Positions 23,201 to 38,200 of a stretch of DNA of 64,000 bases are shown piece by piece. Location of the stretch: NCBI GenBank assembly GCA_951213105.1, contig OX578149.1, forward strand, positions 868,001-932,000. The letters run 5' to 3'. A program made the translations under genes and the position numbers. This DNA comes from Amaurobius ferox (lineage: Eukaryota; Arthropoda; Arachnida; Araneae; Amaurobiidae). The first letter of the stretch is position 1, and the number at the start of each line of letters is the position of its first letter. The notes under the pieces are model-generated. The model was given only the letters and a program-made list of their open reading frames with translations. It was not told where the DNA came from and ran no database searches.

Positions 23201-26200
23201 AATATTGGTTTTCCAAAGCCAAACATACGATGATGTTAATCCCATTTTTCATATCCGACTTGTTGGTTCCTTAGTCCTTCCTATTAGCAAATCTCTTGAG
23301 TCTCTTAGTCTTTCCTATTAGCAATTCTGAGATCTTGGCTGCTTTGGTGGGGATGTGAATCCAGGAACTCCTATTAAATGCGATGCTGCATAACCATTTC
23401 AGATCACGCAGGACTCAATACAAGACTGAATAGCAAAGGCAATAATATATTCTGTTCACAAATCTATTTTTAGATGGGAATGTGGATTACCTGAATGCTA
23501 CTTGTAATATTGGTTTTCCAAAGCCAAACATACGATGATGTTAATCCCATTTTTCATATCCGACTTGTTGGTTCCTTAGTCCTTCCTATTAGCAAATCTC
23601 TTGAGTCTCTTAGTCTTTCCTATTAGCAATTCTGAGATCTTGGCTGCTTTGGTGGGGATGTGAATCCAGGAACTCCTATTAAATGCGATGCTGCATAACC
23701 ATTTCAGATCACGCAGGACTCAATACAAGACTGAATAGCAAAGGCAATAAAATATTCTGTTCACAAATCTATTTTTAGATGGGAATGTGGATTACCTGAA
23801 TGCTACTTGTAATATTGGTTTTCCAAAGCCAAACATACGATGATGTTAATCCTATTTTTCATATCCGACTTGTTGGTTCCTTAGTCCTTCCTATTAGCAA
23901 ATCCCTTGAGTCTCTTAGTCTTTCCTATTAGCAATTCTGAGATCTTGGCTGCTTTGGTGGGGATGTGAATCCAGGAACTCCTATTAAATGCGATGCTGCA
24001 TAACCATTTCAGATCACGCAGGACTCAATACAAGACTGAATAGCAAAGGCAATAAAATATTCTGTTCACAAATCTATTTTTAGATGGGAATGTGGATTAC
24101 CTGAATGCTACTTGTAATATTGGTTTTCCAAAGCCAAACATACGATGATGTTAATCCCATTTTTCATATCCGACTTGTTGGTTCCTTAGTCCTTCCTATT
24201 AGCAAATCTTTTGAGTCTCTTAGTCTTTCCTATTAGCAATTCTGAGATCTTGGCTGCTTTGGTGGGGATGTGAATCCAGGAACTCCTATTAAATGCGATG
24301 CTGCATAACCATTTCAGATCACGCAGGACTCAATACAAGACTGAATAGCAAAGGCAATAAAATATTCTGTTCACAAATCTATTTTTAGATGGGAATGTGG
24401 ATTACCTGAATGCTACTTGTAATATTGGTTTTCCAAAGCCAAACATACGATGATGTTAATCCCATTTTTCATATCCGACTTGTTGGTTCCTTAGTCCTTC
24501 CTATTAGCAAATCTCTTGAGTCTCTTAGTCTTTCCTATTAGCAATTCTGAGATCTTGGCTGCTTTGGTGGGGATGTGAATCCAGGAACTCCTATTAAATG
24601 CGATGCTGCATAACCATTTCAGATCACGCAGGACTCAATACAAGACTGAATAGCAAAGGCAATAAAATATTCTGTTCACAAATCTATTTTTAGATGGGAA
24701 TGTGGATTACCTGAATGCTACTTGTAATATTGGTTTTCCAAAGCCAAACATACGATGATGTTAATCCCATTTTTCATATCCGACTTGTTGGTTCCTTAGT
24801 CCTTCCTATTAGCAAATCTCTTGAGTCTCTTAGTCTTTCCTATTAGCAATTCTGAGATCTTGGCTGCTTTGGTGGGGATGTGAATCCAGGAACTCCTATT
24901 AAATGCGATGCTGCATAACCATTTCAGACCACGCAGGACTCAATACAAGACTGAATAGCAAAGGCAATAAAATATTCTGTTCACAAATCTATTTTTAGAT
25001 GGGAATGTGGATTACCTGAATGCTACTTGTAATATTGGTTTTCCAAAGCCAAACATACGATGATGTTAATCCCATTTTTCATATCCGACTTGTTGGTTCC
25101 TTAGTCCTTCCTATTAGCAAATCTCTTGAGTCTCTTAGTCTTTCCTATTAGCAATTCTGAGATCTTGGCTGCTTTGGTGGGGATGTGAATCCAGGAACTC
25201 CTATTAAATGCGATGCTGCATAACCATTTCAGACCACGCAGGACTCAATACAAGACTGAATAGCAAAGGCAATAAAATATTCTGTTCACAAATCTATTTT
25301 TAGATGGGAATGTGGATTACCTGAATGCTACTTGTAATATTGGTTTTCCAAAGCCAAACATACGATGATGTTAATCCCATTTTTCATATCCGACTTGTTG
25401 GTTCCTTAGTCCTTCCTATTAGCAAATCTCTTGAGTCTCTTAGTCTTTCCTATTAGCAATTCTGAGATCTTGGCTGCTTTGGTGGGGATGTGAATCCAGG
25501 AACTCCTATTAAATGCGATGCTGCATAACCATTTCAGATCACGCAGGACTCAATACAAGACTGAATAGCAAAGGCAATAAAATATTCTGTTCACAAATCT
25601 ATTTTTAGATGGGAATGTGGATTACCTGAATGCTACTTGTAATATTGGTTTTCCAAAGCCAAACATACGATGATGTTAATCCCATTTTTCATATCCGACT
25701 TGTTGGTTCCTTAGTCCTTCCTATTAGCAAATCTCTTGAGTCTCTTAGTCTTTCCTATTAGCAATTCTGAGATCTTGGCTGCTTTGGTGGGGATGTGAAT
25801 CCAGGAACTCCTATTAAATGCGATGCTGCATAACCATTTCAGACCACGCAGGACTCAATACAAGACTGAATAGCAAAGGCAATAAAATATTCTGTTCACA
25901 AATCTATTTTTAGATGGGAATGTGGATTACCTGAATGCTACTTGTAATATTGGTTTTCCAAAGCCAAACATACGATGATGTTAATCCCATTTTTCATATC
26001 CGACTTGTTGGTTCCTTATTCCTTCCTATTAGCAAATCTCTTGAGTCTCTTAGTCTTTCCTATTAGCAATTCTGAGATCTTGGCTGCTTTGGTGGGGATG
26101 TGAATCCAGGAACTCCTATTAAATGCGATGCTGCATAACCATTTCAGATCACGCAGGACTCAATACAAGACTGAATAGCAAAGGCAATAAAATATTCTGT

Positions 26201-29200
26201 TCACAAATCTATTTTTAGATGGGAATGTGGATTACCTGAATGCTACTTGTAATATTGGTTTTCCAAAGCCAAACATACGATGATGTTAATCCCATTTTTC
26301 ATATCCGACTTGTTGGTTCCTTAGTCCTTCCTATTAGCAAATCTCTTGAGTCTCTTAGTCTTTCCTATTAGCAATTCTGAGATCTTGGCTGCTTTGGTGG
26401 GGATGTGAATCCAGGAACTCCTATTAAATGCGATGCTGCATAACCATTTCAGATCACGCAGGACTCAATACAAGACTGAATAGCAAAGGCAATAAAAAAT
26501 TCTGTTCACAAATCTATTTTTAGATGGGAATGTGGATTACCTGAATGCTACTTGTAATATTGGTTTTCCAAAGCCAAACATACGATGATGTTAATCCCAT
26601 TTTTCATATCCGACTTGTTGGTTCCTTAGTCCTTCCTATTAGCAAATCTCTTGAGTCTCTTAGTCTTTCCTATTAGCAATTCTGAGATCTTGGCTGCTTT
26701 GGTGGGGATGTGAATCCAGGAACTCCTATTAAATGCGATGCTGCATAACCATTTAAGATCACGCAGGACTCAATACAAGACTGAATAGCAAAGGCAATAA
26801 AATATTCTGTTCACAAATCTATTTTTAGATGGGAATGTGGATTACCTGAATGCTACTTGTAATATTGGTTTTCCAAAGCCAAACATACGATGATGTTAAT
26901 CCCATTTTTCATATCCGACTTGTTGGTTCCTTATTCCTTCCTATTAGCAAATCTCTTGAGTCTCTTAGTCTTTCCTATTAGCAATTCTGAGATCTTGGCT
27001 GCTTTGGTGGGGATGTGAATCCAGGAACTCCTATTAAATGCGATGCTGCATAACCATTTCAGATCACGCAGGACTCAATACAAGACTGAATAGCAAAGGC
27101 AATAAAATATTCTGTTCACAAATCTATTTTTAGATGGGAATGTGGATTACCTGAATGCTACTTGTAATATTGGTTTTCCAAAGCCAAACATACGATGATG
27201 TTAATCCCATTTTTCATATCCGACTTGTTGGTTCCTTAGTCCTTCCTATTAGCAAATCTCTTGAGTCTCTTAGTCTTTCCTATTAGCAATTCTGAGATCT
27301 TGGCTGCTTTGGTGGGGATGTGAATCCAGGAACTCCTATTAAATGCGATGCTGCATAACCATTTCAGATCACGCAGGACTCAATACAAGACTGAATAGCA
27401 AAGGCAATAAAATATTCTGTTCACAAATCTATTTTTAGATGGGAATGTGGATTACCTGAATGCTACTTGTAATATTGGTTTTCCAAAGCCAAACATACGA
27501 TGATGTTAATCCCATTTTTCATATCCGACTTGTTGGTTCCTTAGTCCTTCCTATTAGCAAATCTCTTGAGTCTCTTAGTCTTTCCTATTAGCAATTCTGA
27601 GATCTTGGCTGCTTTGGTGGGGATGTGAATCCAGGAACTCCTATTAAATGCGATGCTGCATAACCATTTCAGATCACGCAGGACTCAATACAAGACTGAA
27701 TAGCAAAGGCAATAAAATATTCTGTTCACAAATCTATTTTTAGATGGGAATGTGGATTACCTGAATGCTACTTGTAATATTGGTTTTCCAAAGCCAAACA
27801 TACGATGATGTTAATCCCATTTTTCATATCCGACTTGTTGGTTCCTTAGTCCTTCCTATTAGCAAATCTCTTGAGTCTCTTAGTCTTTCCTATTAGCAAT
27901 TCTGAGATCTTGGCTGCTTTGGTGGGGATGTGAATCCAGGAACTCCTATTAAATGCGATGCTGCATAACCATTTCAGATCACGCAGGACTCAATACAAGA
28001 CTGAATAGCAAAGGCAATAAAATATTCTGTTCACAAATCTATTTTTAGATGGGAATGTGGATTACCTGAATGCTACTTGTAATATTGGTTTTCCAAAGCC
28101 AAACATACGATGATGTTAATCCCATTTTTCATATCCGACTTGTTGGTTCCTTAGTCCTTCCTATTAGCAAATCTCTTGAGTCTCTTAGTCTTTCCTATTA
28201 GCAATTCTGAGATCTTGGCTGCTTTGGTGGGGATGTGAATCCAGGAACTCCTATTAAATGCGATGCTGCATAACCATTTCAGATCACGCAGGACTCAATA
28301 CAAGACTGAATAGCAAAGGCAATAAAATATTCTGTTCACAAATCTATTTTTAGATGGGAATGTGGATTACCTGAATGCTACTTGTAATATTGGTTTTCCA
28401 AAGCCAAACATACGATGATGTTAATCCCATTTTTCATATCCGACTTGTTGGTTCCTTAGTCCTTCCTATTAGCAAATCCCTTGAGTCTCTTAGTCTTTCC
28501 TATTAGCAATTCTGAGATCTTGGCTGCTTTGGTGGGGATGTGAATCCAGGAACTCCTATTAAATGCGATGCTGCATAACCATTTCAGATCACGCAGGACT
28601 CAATACAAGACTGAATAGCAAAGGCAATAAAATATTCTGTTCACAAATCTATTTTTAGATGGGAATGTGGATTACCTGAATGCTACTTGTAATATTGGTT
28701 TTCCAAAGCCAAACATACGATGATGTTAATCCCATTTTTCATATCCGACTTGTTGGTTCCTTAGTCCTTCCTATTAGCAAATCTTTTGAGTCTCTTAGTC
28801 TTTCCTATTAGCAATTCTGAGATCTTGGCTGCTTTGGTGGGGATGTGAATCCAGGAACTCCTATTAAATGCGATGCTGCATAACCATTTCAGATCACGCA
28901 GGACTCAATACAAGACTGAATAGCAAAGGCAATAAAATATTCTGTTCACAAATCTATTTTTAGATGGGAATGTGGATTACCTGAATGCTACTTGTAATAT
29001 TGGTTTTCCAAAGCCAAACATACGATGATGTTAATCCCATTTTTCATATCCGACTTGTTGGTTCCTTAGTCCTTCCTATTAGCAAATCTCTTGAGTCTCT
29101 TAGTCTTTCCTATTAGCAATTCTGAGATCTTGGCTGCTTTGGTGGGGATGTGAATCCAGGAACTCCTATTAAATGCGATGCTGCATAACCATTTCAGATC

Positions 29201-32200
29201 ACGCAGGACTCAATACAAGACTGAATAGCAAAGGCAATAAAATATTCTGTTCACAAATCTATTTTTAGATGGGAATGTGGATTACCTGAATGCTACTTGT
29301 AATATTGGTTTTCCAAAGCCAAACATACGATGATGTTAATCCCATTTTTCATATCCGACTTGTTGGTTCCTTAGTCCTTCCTATTAGCAAATCTCTTCAG
29401 TCTCTTAGTCTTTCCTATTAGCAATTCTGAGATCTTGGCTGCTTTGGTGGGGATGTGAATCCAGGAACTCCTATTAAATGCGATGCTGCATAACCATTTC
29501 AGACCACGCAGGACTCAATACAAGACTGAATAGCAAAGGCAATAAAATATTCTGTTCACAAATCTATTTTTAGATGGGAATGTGGATTACCTGAATGCTA
29601 CTTGTAATATTGGTTTTCCAAAGCCAAACATACGATGATGTTAATCCCATTTTTCATATCCGACTTGTTGGTTCCTTAGTCCTTCCTATTAGCAAATCTC
29701 TTGAGTCTCTTAGTCTTTCCTATTAGCAATTCTGAGATCTTGGCTGCTTTGGTGGGGATGTGAATCCAGGAACTCCTATTAAATGCGATGCTGCATAACC
29801 ATTTCAGACCACGCAGGACTCAATACAAGACTGAATAGCAAAGGCAATAAAATATTCTGTTCACAAATCTATTTTTAGATGGGAATGTGGATTACCTGAA
29901 TGCTACTTGTAATATTGGTTTTCCAAAGCCAAACATACGATGATGTTAATCCCATTTTTCATATCCGACTTGTTGGTTCCTTAGTCCTTCCAATTAGCAA
30001 ATCTCTTGAGTCTCTTAGTCTTTCCTATTAGCAATTCTGAGATCTTGGCTGCTTTGGTGGGGATGTGAATACAGGAACTCCTATTAAATGCGATGCTGCA
30101 TAACCATTTCAGACCACGCAGGACTCAATACAAGACTGAATAGCAAAGGCAATAAAATATTCTGTTCACAAATCTATTTTTAGATGGGAATGTGGATTAC
30201 CTGAATGCTACTTGTAATATTGGTTTTCCAAAGCCAAACATACGATGATGTTAATCCCATTTTTCATATCCGACTTGTTGGTTCCTTATTCCTTCCTATT
30301 AGCAAATCTCTTGAGTCTCTTAGTCTTTCCTATTAGCAATTCTGAGATCTTGGCTGCTTTGGTGGGGATGTGAATCCAGGAACTCCTATTAAATGCGATG
30401 CTGCATAACCATTTCAGACCACGCAGGACTCAATACAAGACTGAATAGCAAAGGCAATAAAATATTCTGTTCACAAATCTATTTTTAGATGGGAATGTGG
30501 ATTACCTGAATGCTACTTGTAATATTGGTTTTCCAAAGCCAAACATACGATGATGTTAATCCCATTTTTCATATCCGACTTGTTGGTTCCTTAGTCCTTC
30601 CTATTAGCAAATCTCTTGAGTCTCTTAGTCTTTCCTATTAGCAATTCTGAGATCTTGGCTGCTTTGGTGGGGATGTGAATCCAGGAACTCCTATTAAATG
30701 CGATGCTGCATAACCATTTCAGACCACGCAGGACTCAATACAAGACTGAATAGCAAAGGCAATAAAATATTCTGTTCACAAATCTATTTTTAGATGGGAA
30801 TGTGGATTACCTGAATGCTACTTGTAATATTGGTTTTCCAAAGCCAAACATACGATGATGTTAATCCCATTTTTCATATCCGACTTGTTGGTTCCTTATT
30901 CCTTCCTATTAGCAAATCTCTTGAGTCTCTTAGTCTTTCCTATTAGCAATTCTGAGATCTTGGCTGCTTTGGTGGGGATGTGAATCCAGGAACTCCTATT
31001 AAATGCGATGCTGCATAACCATTTCAGACCACGCAGGACTCAATACAAGACTGAATAGCAAAGGCAATAAAATATTCTGTTCACAAATCTATTTTTAGAT
31101 GGGAATGTGGATTACCTGAATGCTACTTGTAATATTGGTTTTCCAAAGCCAAACATACGATGATGTTAATCCCATTTTTCATATCCGACTTGTTGGTTCC
31201 TTAGTCCTTCCTATTAGCAAATCTCTTGAGTCTCTTAGTCTTTCCTATTAGCAATTCTGAGATCTTGGCTGCTTTGGTGGGGATGTGAATCCAGGAACTC
31301 CTATTAAATGCGATGCTGCATAACCATTTCAGACCACGCAGGACTCAATACAAGACTGAATAGCAAAGGCAATAAAATATTCTGTTCACAAATCTATTTT
31401 TAGATGGGAATGTGGATTACCTGAATGCTACTTGTAATATTGGTTTTCCAAAGCCAAACATACGATGATGTTAATCCCATTTTTCATATCCGACTTGTTG
31501 GTTCCTTATTCCTTCCTATTAGCAAATCTCTTGAGTCTCTTAGTCTTTCCTATTAGCAATTCTGAGATCTTGGCTGCTTTGGTGGGGATGTGAATCCAGG
31601 AACTCCTATTAAATGCGATGCTGCATAACCATTTCAGACCACGCAGGACTCAATACAAGACTGAATAGCAAAGGCAATAAAATATTCTGTTCACAAATCT
31701 ATTTTTAGATGGGAATGTGGATTACCTGAATGCTACTTGTAATATTGATTTTCCAAAGCCAAACATACGATGATGTTAATCCCATTTTTCATATCCGACT
31801 TGTTGGTTCCTTAGTCCTTCCTATTAGCAAATCTCTTGAGTCTCTTAGTCTTTCCTATTAGCAATTCTGAGATCTTGGCTGCTTTGGTGGGGATGTGAAT
31901 CCAGGAACTCCTATTAAATGCGATGCTGCATAACCATTTCAGACCACGCAGGACTCAATACAAGACTGAATAGCAAAGGCAATAAAATATTCTGTTCACA
32001 AATCTATTTTTAGATGGGAATGTGGATTACCTGAATGCTACTTGTAATATTGGTTTTCCAAAGCCAAACATACGATGATGTTAATCCCATTTTTCATATC
32101 CGACTTGTTGGTTCCTTAGTCCTTCCTATTAGCAAATCTCTTGAGTCTCTTAGTCTTTCCTATTAGCAATTCTGAGATCTTGGCTGCTTTGGTGGGGATG

Positions 32201-35200
32201 TGAATCCAGGAACTCCTATTAAATGCGATGCTGCATAACCATTTCAGATCACGCAGGACTCAATACAAGACTGAATAGCAAAGGCAATAAAATATTCTGT
32301 TCACAAATCTATTTTTAGATGGGAATGTGGATTACCTGAATGCTACTTGTAATATTGGTTTTCCAAAGCCAAACATACGATGATGTTAATCCCATTTTTC
32401 ATATCCGACTTGTTGGTTCCTTAGTCCTTCCTATTAGCAAATCTCTTGAGTCTCTTAGTCTTTCCTATTAGCAATTCTGAGATCTTGGCTGCTTTGGTGG
32501 GGATGTGAATCCAGGAACTCCTATTAAATGCGATGCTGCATAACCATTTCAGATCACGCAGGACTCAATACAAGACTGAATAGCAAAGGCAATAAAATAT
32601 TCTGTTCACAAATCTATTTTTAGATGGGAATGTGGATTACCTGAATGCTACTTGTAATATTGGTTTTCCAAAGCCAAACATACGATGATGTTAATCCCAT
32701 TTTTCATATCCGACTTGTTGGTTCCTTAGTCCTTCCTATTAGCAAATCTCTTGAGTCTCTTAGTCTTTCCTATTAGCAATTCTGAGATCTTGGCTGCTTT
32801 GGTGGGGATGTGAATCCAGGAACTCCTATTAAATGCGATGCTGCATAACCATTTCAGATCACGCAGGACTCAATACAAGACTGAATAGCAAAGGCAATAA
32901 AATATTCTGTTCACAAATCTATTTTTAGATGGGAATGTGGATTACCTGAATGCTACTTGTAATATTGGTTTTCCAAAGCCAAACATACGATGATGTTAAT
33001 CCCATTTTTCATATCCGACTTGTTGGTTCCTTAGTCCTTCCTATTAGCAAATCTCTTGAGTCTCTTAGTCTTTCCTATTAGCAATTCTGAGATCTTGGCT
33101 GCTTTGGTGGGGATGTGAATCCAGGAACTCCTATTAAATGCGATGCTGCATAACCATTTCAGATCACGCAGGACTCAATACAAGACTGAATAGCAAAGGC
33201 AATAAAATATTCTGTTCACAAATCTATTTTTAGATGGGAATGTGGATTACCTGAATGCTACTTGTAATATTGGTTTTCCAAAGCCAAACATACGATGATG
33301 TTAATCCCATTTTTCATATCCGACTTGTTGGTTCCTTATTCCTTCCTATTAGCAAATCTCTTGAGTCTCTTAGTCTTTCCTATTAGCAATTCTGAGATCT
33401 TGGCTGCTTTGGTGGGGATGTGAATCCAGGAACTCCTATTAAATGCGATGCTGCATAACCATTTCAGATCACGCAGGACTCAATACAAGACTGAATAGCA
33501 AAGGCAATAAAATATTCTGTTCACAAATCTATTTTTAGATGGGAATGTGGATTACCTGAATGCTACTTGTAATATTGGTTTTCCAAAGCCAAACATACGA
33601 TGATGTTAATCCCATTTTTCATATCCGACTTGTTGGTTCCTTAGTCCTTCCTATTAGCAAATCTCTTGAGTCTCTTAGTCTTTCCTATTAGCAATTCTGA
33701 GATCTTGGCTGCTTTGGTGGGGATGTGAATCCAGGAACTCCTATTAAATGCGATGCTGCATAACCATTTCAGATCACGCAGGACTCAATACAAGACTGAA
33801 TAGCAAAGGCAATAAAATATTCTGTTCACAAATCTATTTTTAGATGGGAATGTGGATTACCTGAATGCTACTTGTAATATTGGTTTTCCAAAGCCAAACA
33901 TACGATGATGTTAATCCCATTTTTCATATCCGACTTGTTGGTTCCTTAGTCCTTCCTATTAGCAAATCTCTTGAGTCTCTTAGTCTTTCCTATTAGCAAT
34001 TCTGAGATCTTGGCTGCTTTGGTGGGGATGTGAATCCAGGAACTCCTATTAAATGCGATGCTGCATAACCATTTCAGATCACGCAGGACTCAATACAAGA
34101 CTGAATAGCAAAGGCAATAAAATATTCTGTTCACAAATCTATTTTTAGATGGGAATGTGGATTACCTGAATGCTACTTGTAATATTGGTTTTCCAAAGCC
34201 AAACATACGATGATGTTAATCCCATTTTTCATATCCGACTTGTTGGTTCCTTAGTCCTTCCTATTAGCAAATCTCTTGAGTCTCTTATTCTTTCCTATTA
34301 GCAATTCTGAGTTCTTGGCTGCTTTGGTGGGGATGTGAATCCAGGAACTCCTATTAAATGCGATGCTGCATAACCATTTCAGACCACGCAGGACTCAATA
34401 CAAGACTGAATAGCAAAGGCAATAAAATATTCTGTTCACAAATCTATTTTTAGATGGGAATGTGGATTACCTGAATGCTACTTGTAATATTGGTTTTCCA
34501 AAGCCAAACATACGATGATGTTAATCCCATTTTTCATATCCGACTTGTTGGTTCCTTAGTCCTTCCTATTAGCAAATCTCTTGAGTCTCTTATTCTTTCC
34601 TATTAGCAATTCTGAGATCTTGGCTGCTTTGGTGGGGATGTGAATCCAGGAACTCCTATTAAATGCGATGCTGCATAACCATTTCAGATCACGCAGGACT
34701 CAATACAAGACTGAATAGCAAAGGCAATAAAATATTCTGTTCACAAATCTATTTTTAGATGGGAATGTGGATTACCTGAATGCTACTTGTAATATTGGTT
34801 TTCCAAAGCCAAACATACGATGATGTTAATCCCATTTTTCATATCCGACTTGTTGGTTCCTTAGTCCTTCCTATTAGCAAATCTCTTGAGTCTCTTATTC
34901 TTTCCTATTAGCAATTCTGAGATCTTGGCTGCTTTGGTGGGGATGTGAATCCAGGAACTCCTATTAAATGCGATGCTGCATAACCATTTCAGACCACGCA
35001 GGACTCAATACAAGACTGAATAGCAAAGGCAATAAAATATTCTGTTCACAAATCTATTTTTAGATGGGAATGTGGATTACCTGAATGCTACTTGTAATAT
35101 TGGTTTTCCAAAGCCAAACATACGATGATGTTAATCCCATTTTTCATATCCGACTTGTTGGTTCCTTAGTCCTTCCTATTAGCAAATCTCTTGAGTCTCT

Positions 35201-38200
35201 TAGTCTTTCCTATTAGCAATTCTGAGATCTTGGCTGCTTTGGTGGGGATGTGAATCCAGGAACTCCTATTAAATGTGATGCTGCATAACCATTTCAGACC
35301 ACGCAGGACTCAATACAAGACTGAATAGCAAAGGCAATAAAATATTCTGTTCACAAATCTATTTTTAGATGGGAATGTGGATTACCTGAATGCTACTTGT
35401 AATATTGGTTTTCCAAAGCCAAACATACGATGATGTTAATCCCATTTTTCATATCCGACTTGTTGGTTCTTTAGTCCTTCCTATTAGCAAATCTCTTGAG
35501 TCTCTTAGTCTTTCCTATTAGCAATTCTGAGATCTTGGCTGCTTTGGTGGGGATGTGAATCCAGGAACTCCTATTAAATGCGATGCTGCATAACCATTTC
35601 AGATCACGCAGGACTCAATACAAGACTGAATAGCAAAGGCAATAAAATATTCTGTTCACAAATCTATTTTTAGATGGGAATGTGGATTACCTGAATGCTA
35701 CTTGTAATATTGGTTTTCCAAAGCCAAACATACGATGATGTTAATCCCATTTTTCATATCCGACTTGTTGGTTCCTTAGTCCTTCCTATTAGCAAATCTT
35801 TTGAGTCTCTTAGTCTTTCCTATTAGCAATTCTGAGATCTTGGCTGCTTTGGTGGGGATGTGAATCCAGGAACTCCTATTAAATGCGATGCTGCATAACC
35901 ATTTCAGATCACGCAGGACTCAATACAAGACTGAATAGCAAAGGCAATAAAATATTCTGTTCACAAATCTATTTTTAGATGGGAATGTGGATTACCTGAA
36001 TGCTACTTGTAATATTGGTTTTCCAAAGCCAAACATACGATGATGTTAATCCCATTTTTCAAATCCGACTTGTTGGTTCCTTAGTCCTTCCTATTAGCAA
36101 ATCTCTTGAGTCTCTTATTCTTTCCTATTAGCAATTCTGAGATCTTGGCTGCTTTGGTGGGGATGTGAATCCAGGAACTCCTATTAAATGCGATGCTGCA
36201 TAACCATTTCAGATCACGCAGGACTCAATACAAGACTGAATAGCAAAGGCAATAAAATATTCTGTTCACAAATCTATTTTTAGATGGGAATGTGGATTAC
36301 CTGAATGCTACTTGTAATATTGGTTTTCCAAAGCCAAACATACGATGATGTTAATCCCATTTTTCATATCCGACTTGTTGGTTCCTTAGTCCTTCCTATT
36401 AGCAAATCTTTTGAGTCTCTTAGTCTTTCCTATTACCAATTCTGAGATCTTGGCTGCTTTGGTGGGGATGTGAATCCAGGAACTCCTATTAAATGCGATG
36501 CTGCATAACCATTTCAGATCACGCAGGACTCAATACAAGACTGAATAGCAAAGGCAATAAAATATTCTGTTCACAAATCTATTTTTAGATGGGAATGTGG
36601 ATTACCTGAATGCTACTTGTAATATTGGTTTTCCAAAGCCAAACATACGATGATGTTAATCCCATTTTTCAAATCCGACTTGTTGGTTCCTTAGTCCTTC
36701 CTATTAGCAAATCTCTTGAGTCTCTTATTCTTTCCTATTAGCAATTCTGAGATCTTGGCTGCTTTGGTGGGGATGTGAATCCAGGAACTCCTATTAAATG
36801 CGATGCTGCATAACCATTTCAGACCACGCAGGACTCAATACAAGACTGAATAGCAAAGGCAATAAAATATTCTGTTCACAAATCTATTTTTAGATGGGAA
36901 TGTGGATTACCTGAATGCTACTTGTAATATTGGTTTTCCAAAGCCAAACATACGATGATGTTAATCCCATTTTTCATATCCGACTTGTTGGTTCCTTAGT
37001 CCTTCCTATTAGCAAATCTCTTGAGTCTCTTATTCTTTCCTATTAGCAATTCTGAGATCTTGGCTGCTTTGGTGGGGATGTGAATCCAGGAACTCCTATT
37101 AAATGCGATGCTGCATAACCATTTCAGACCACGCAGGACTCAATACAAGACTGAATAGCAAAGGCAATAAAATATTCTGTTCACAAATCTATTTTTAGAT
37201 GGGAATGTGGATTACCTGAATGCTACTTGTAATATTGGTTTTCCAAAGCCAAACATACGATGATGTTAATCCCATTTTTCATATCCGACTTGTTGGTTCC
37301 TTAGTCCTTCCTATTAGCAAATCTCTTGAGTCTCTTATTCTTTCCTATTAGCAATTCTGAGATCTTGGCTGCATTGGTGGGGATGTGAATCCAGGAACTC
37401 CTATTAAATGCGATGCTGCATAACCATTTCAGACCACGCAGGACTCAATACAAGACTGAATAGCAAAGGCAATAAAATATTCTGTTCACAAATCTATTTT
37501 TAGATGGGAATGTGGATTATCTGAATGCTACTTGTAATATTGGTTTTCCAAAGCCAAACATACGATGATGTTAATCCCATTTTTCATATCCGACTTGTTG
37601 GTTCCTTAGTCCTTCCTATTAGCAAATCTCTTGAGTCTCTTATTCTTTCCTATTAGCAATTCTGAGATCTTGGCTGCTTTGGTGGGGATGTGAATCCAGG
37701 AACTCCTATTAAATGCGATGCTGCATAACCATTTCAGACCACGCAGGACTCAATACAAGACTGAATAGCAAAGGCAATAAAATATTCTGTTCACAAATCT
37801 ATTTTTAGATGGGAATGTGGATTACCTGAATGCTACTTGTAATATTGGTTTTCCAAAGCCAAACATACGATGATGTTAATCCCATTTTTCATATCCGACT
37901 TGTTGGTTCCTTAGTCCTTCCTATTAGCAAATCTCTTGAGTCTCTTAGTCTTTCCTATTAGCAATTCTGAGATCTTGGCTGCTTTGGTGGGGATGTGAAT
38001 CCAGGAACTCCTATTAAATGCGATGCTGCATAACCATTTCAGATCACGCAGGACTCAATACAAGACTGAATAGCAAAGGCAATAAAATATTCTGTTCACA
38101 AATCTATTTTTAGATGGGAATGTGGATTACCTGAATGCTACTTGTAATATTGGTTTTCCAAAGCCAAACATACGATGATGTTAATCCCATTTTTCATATC

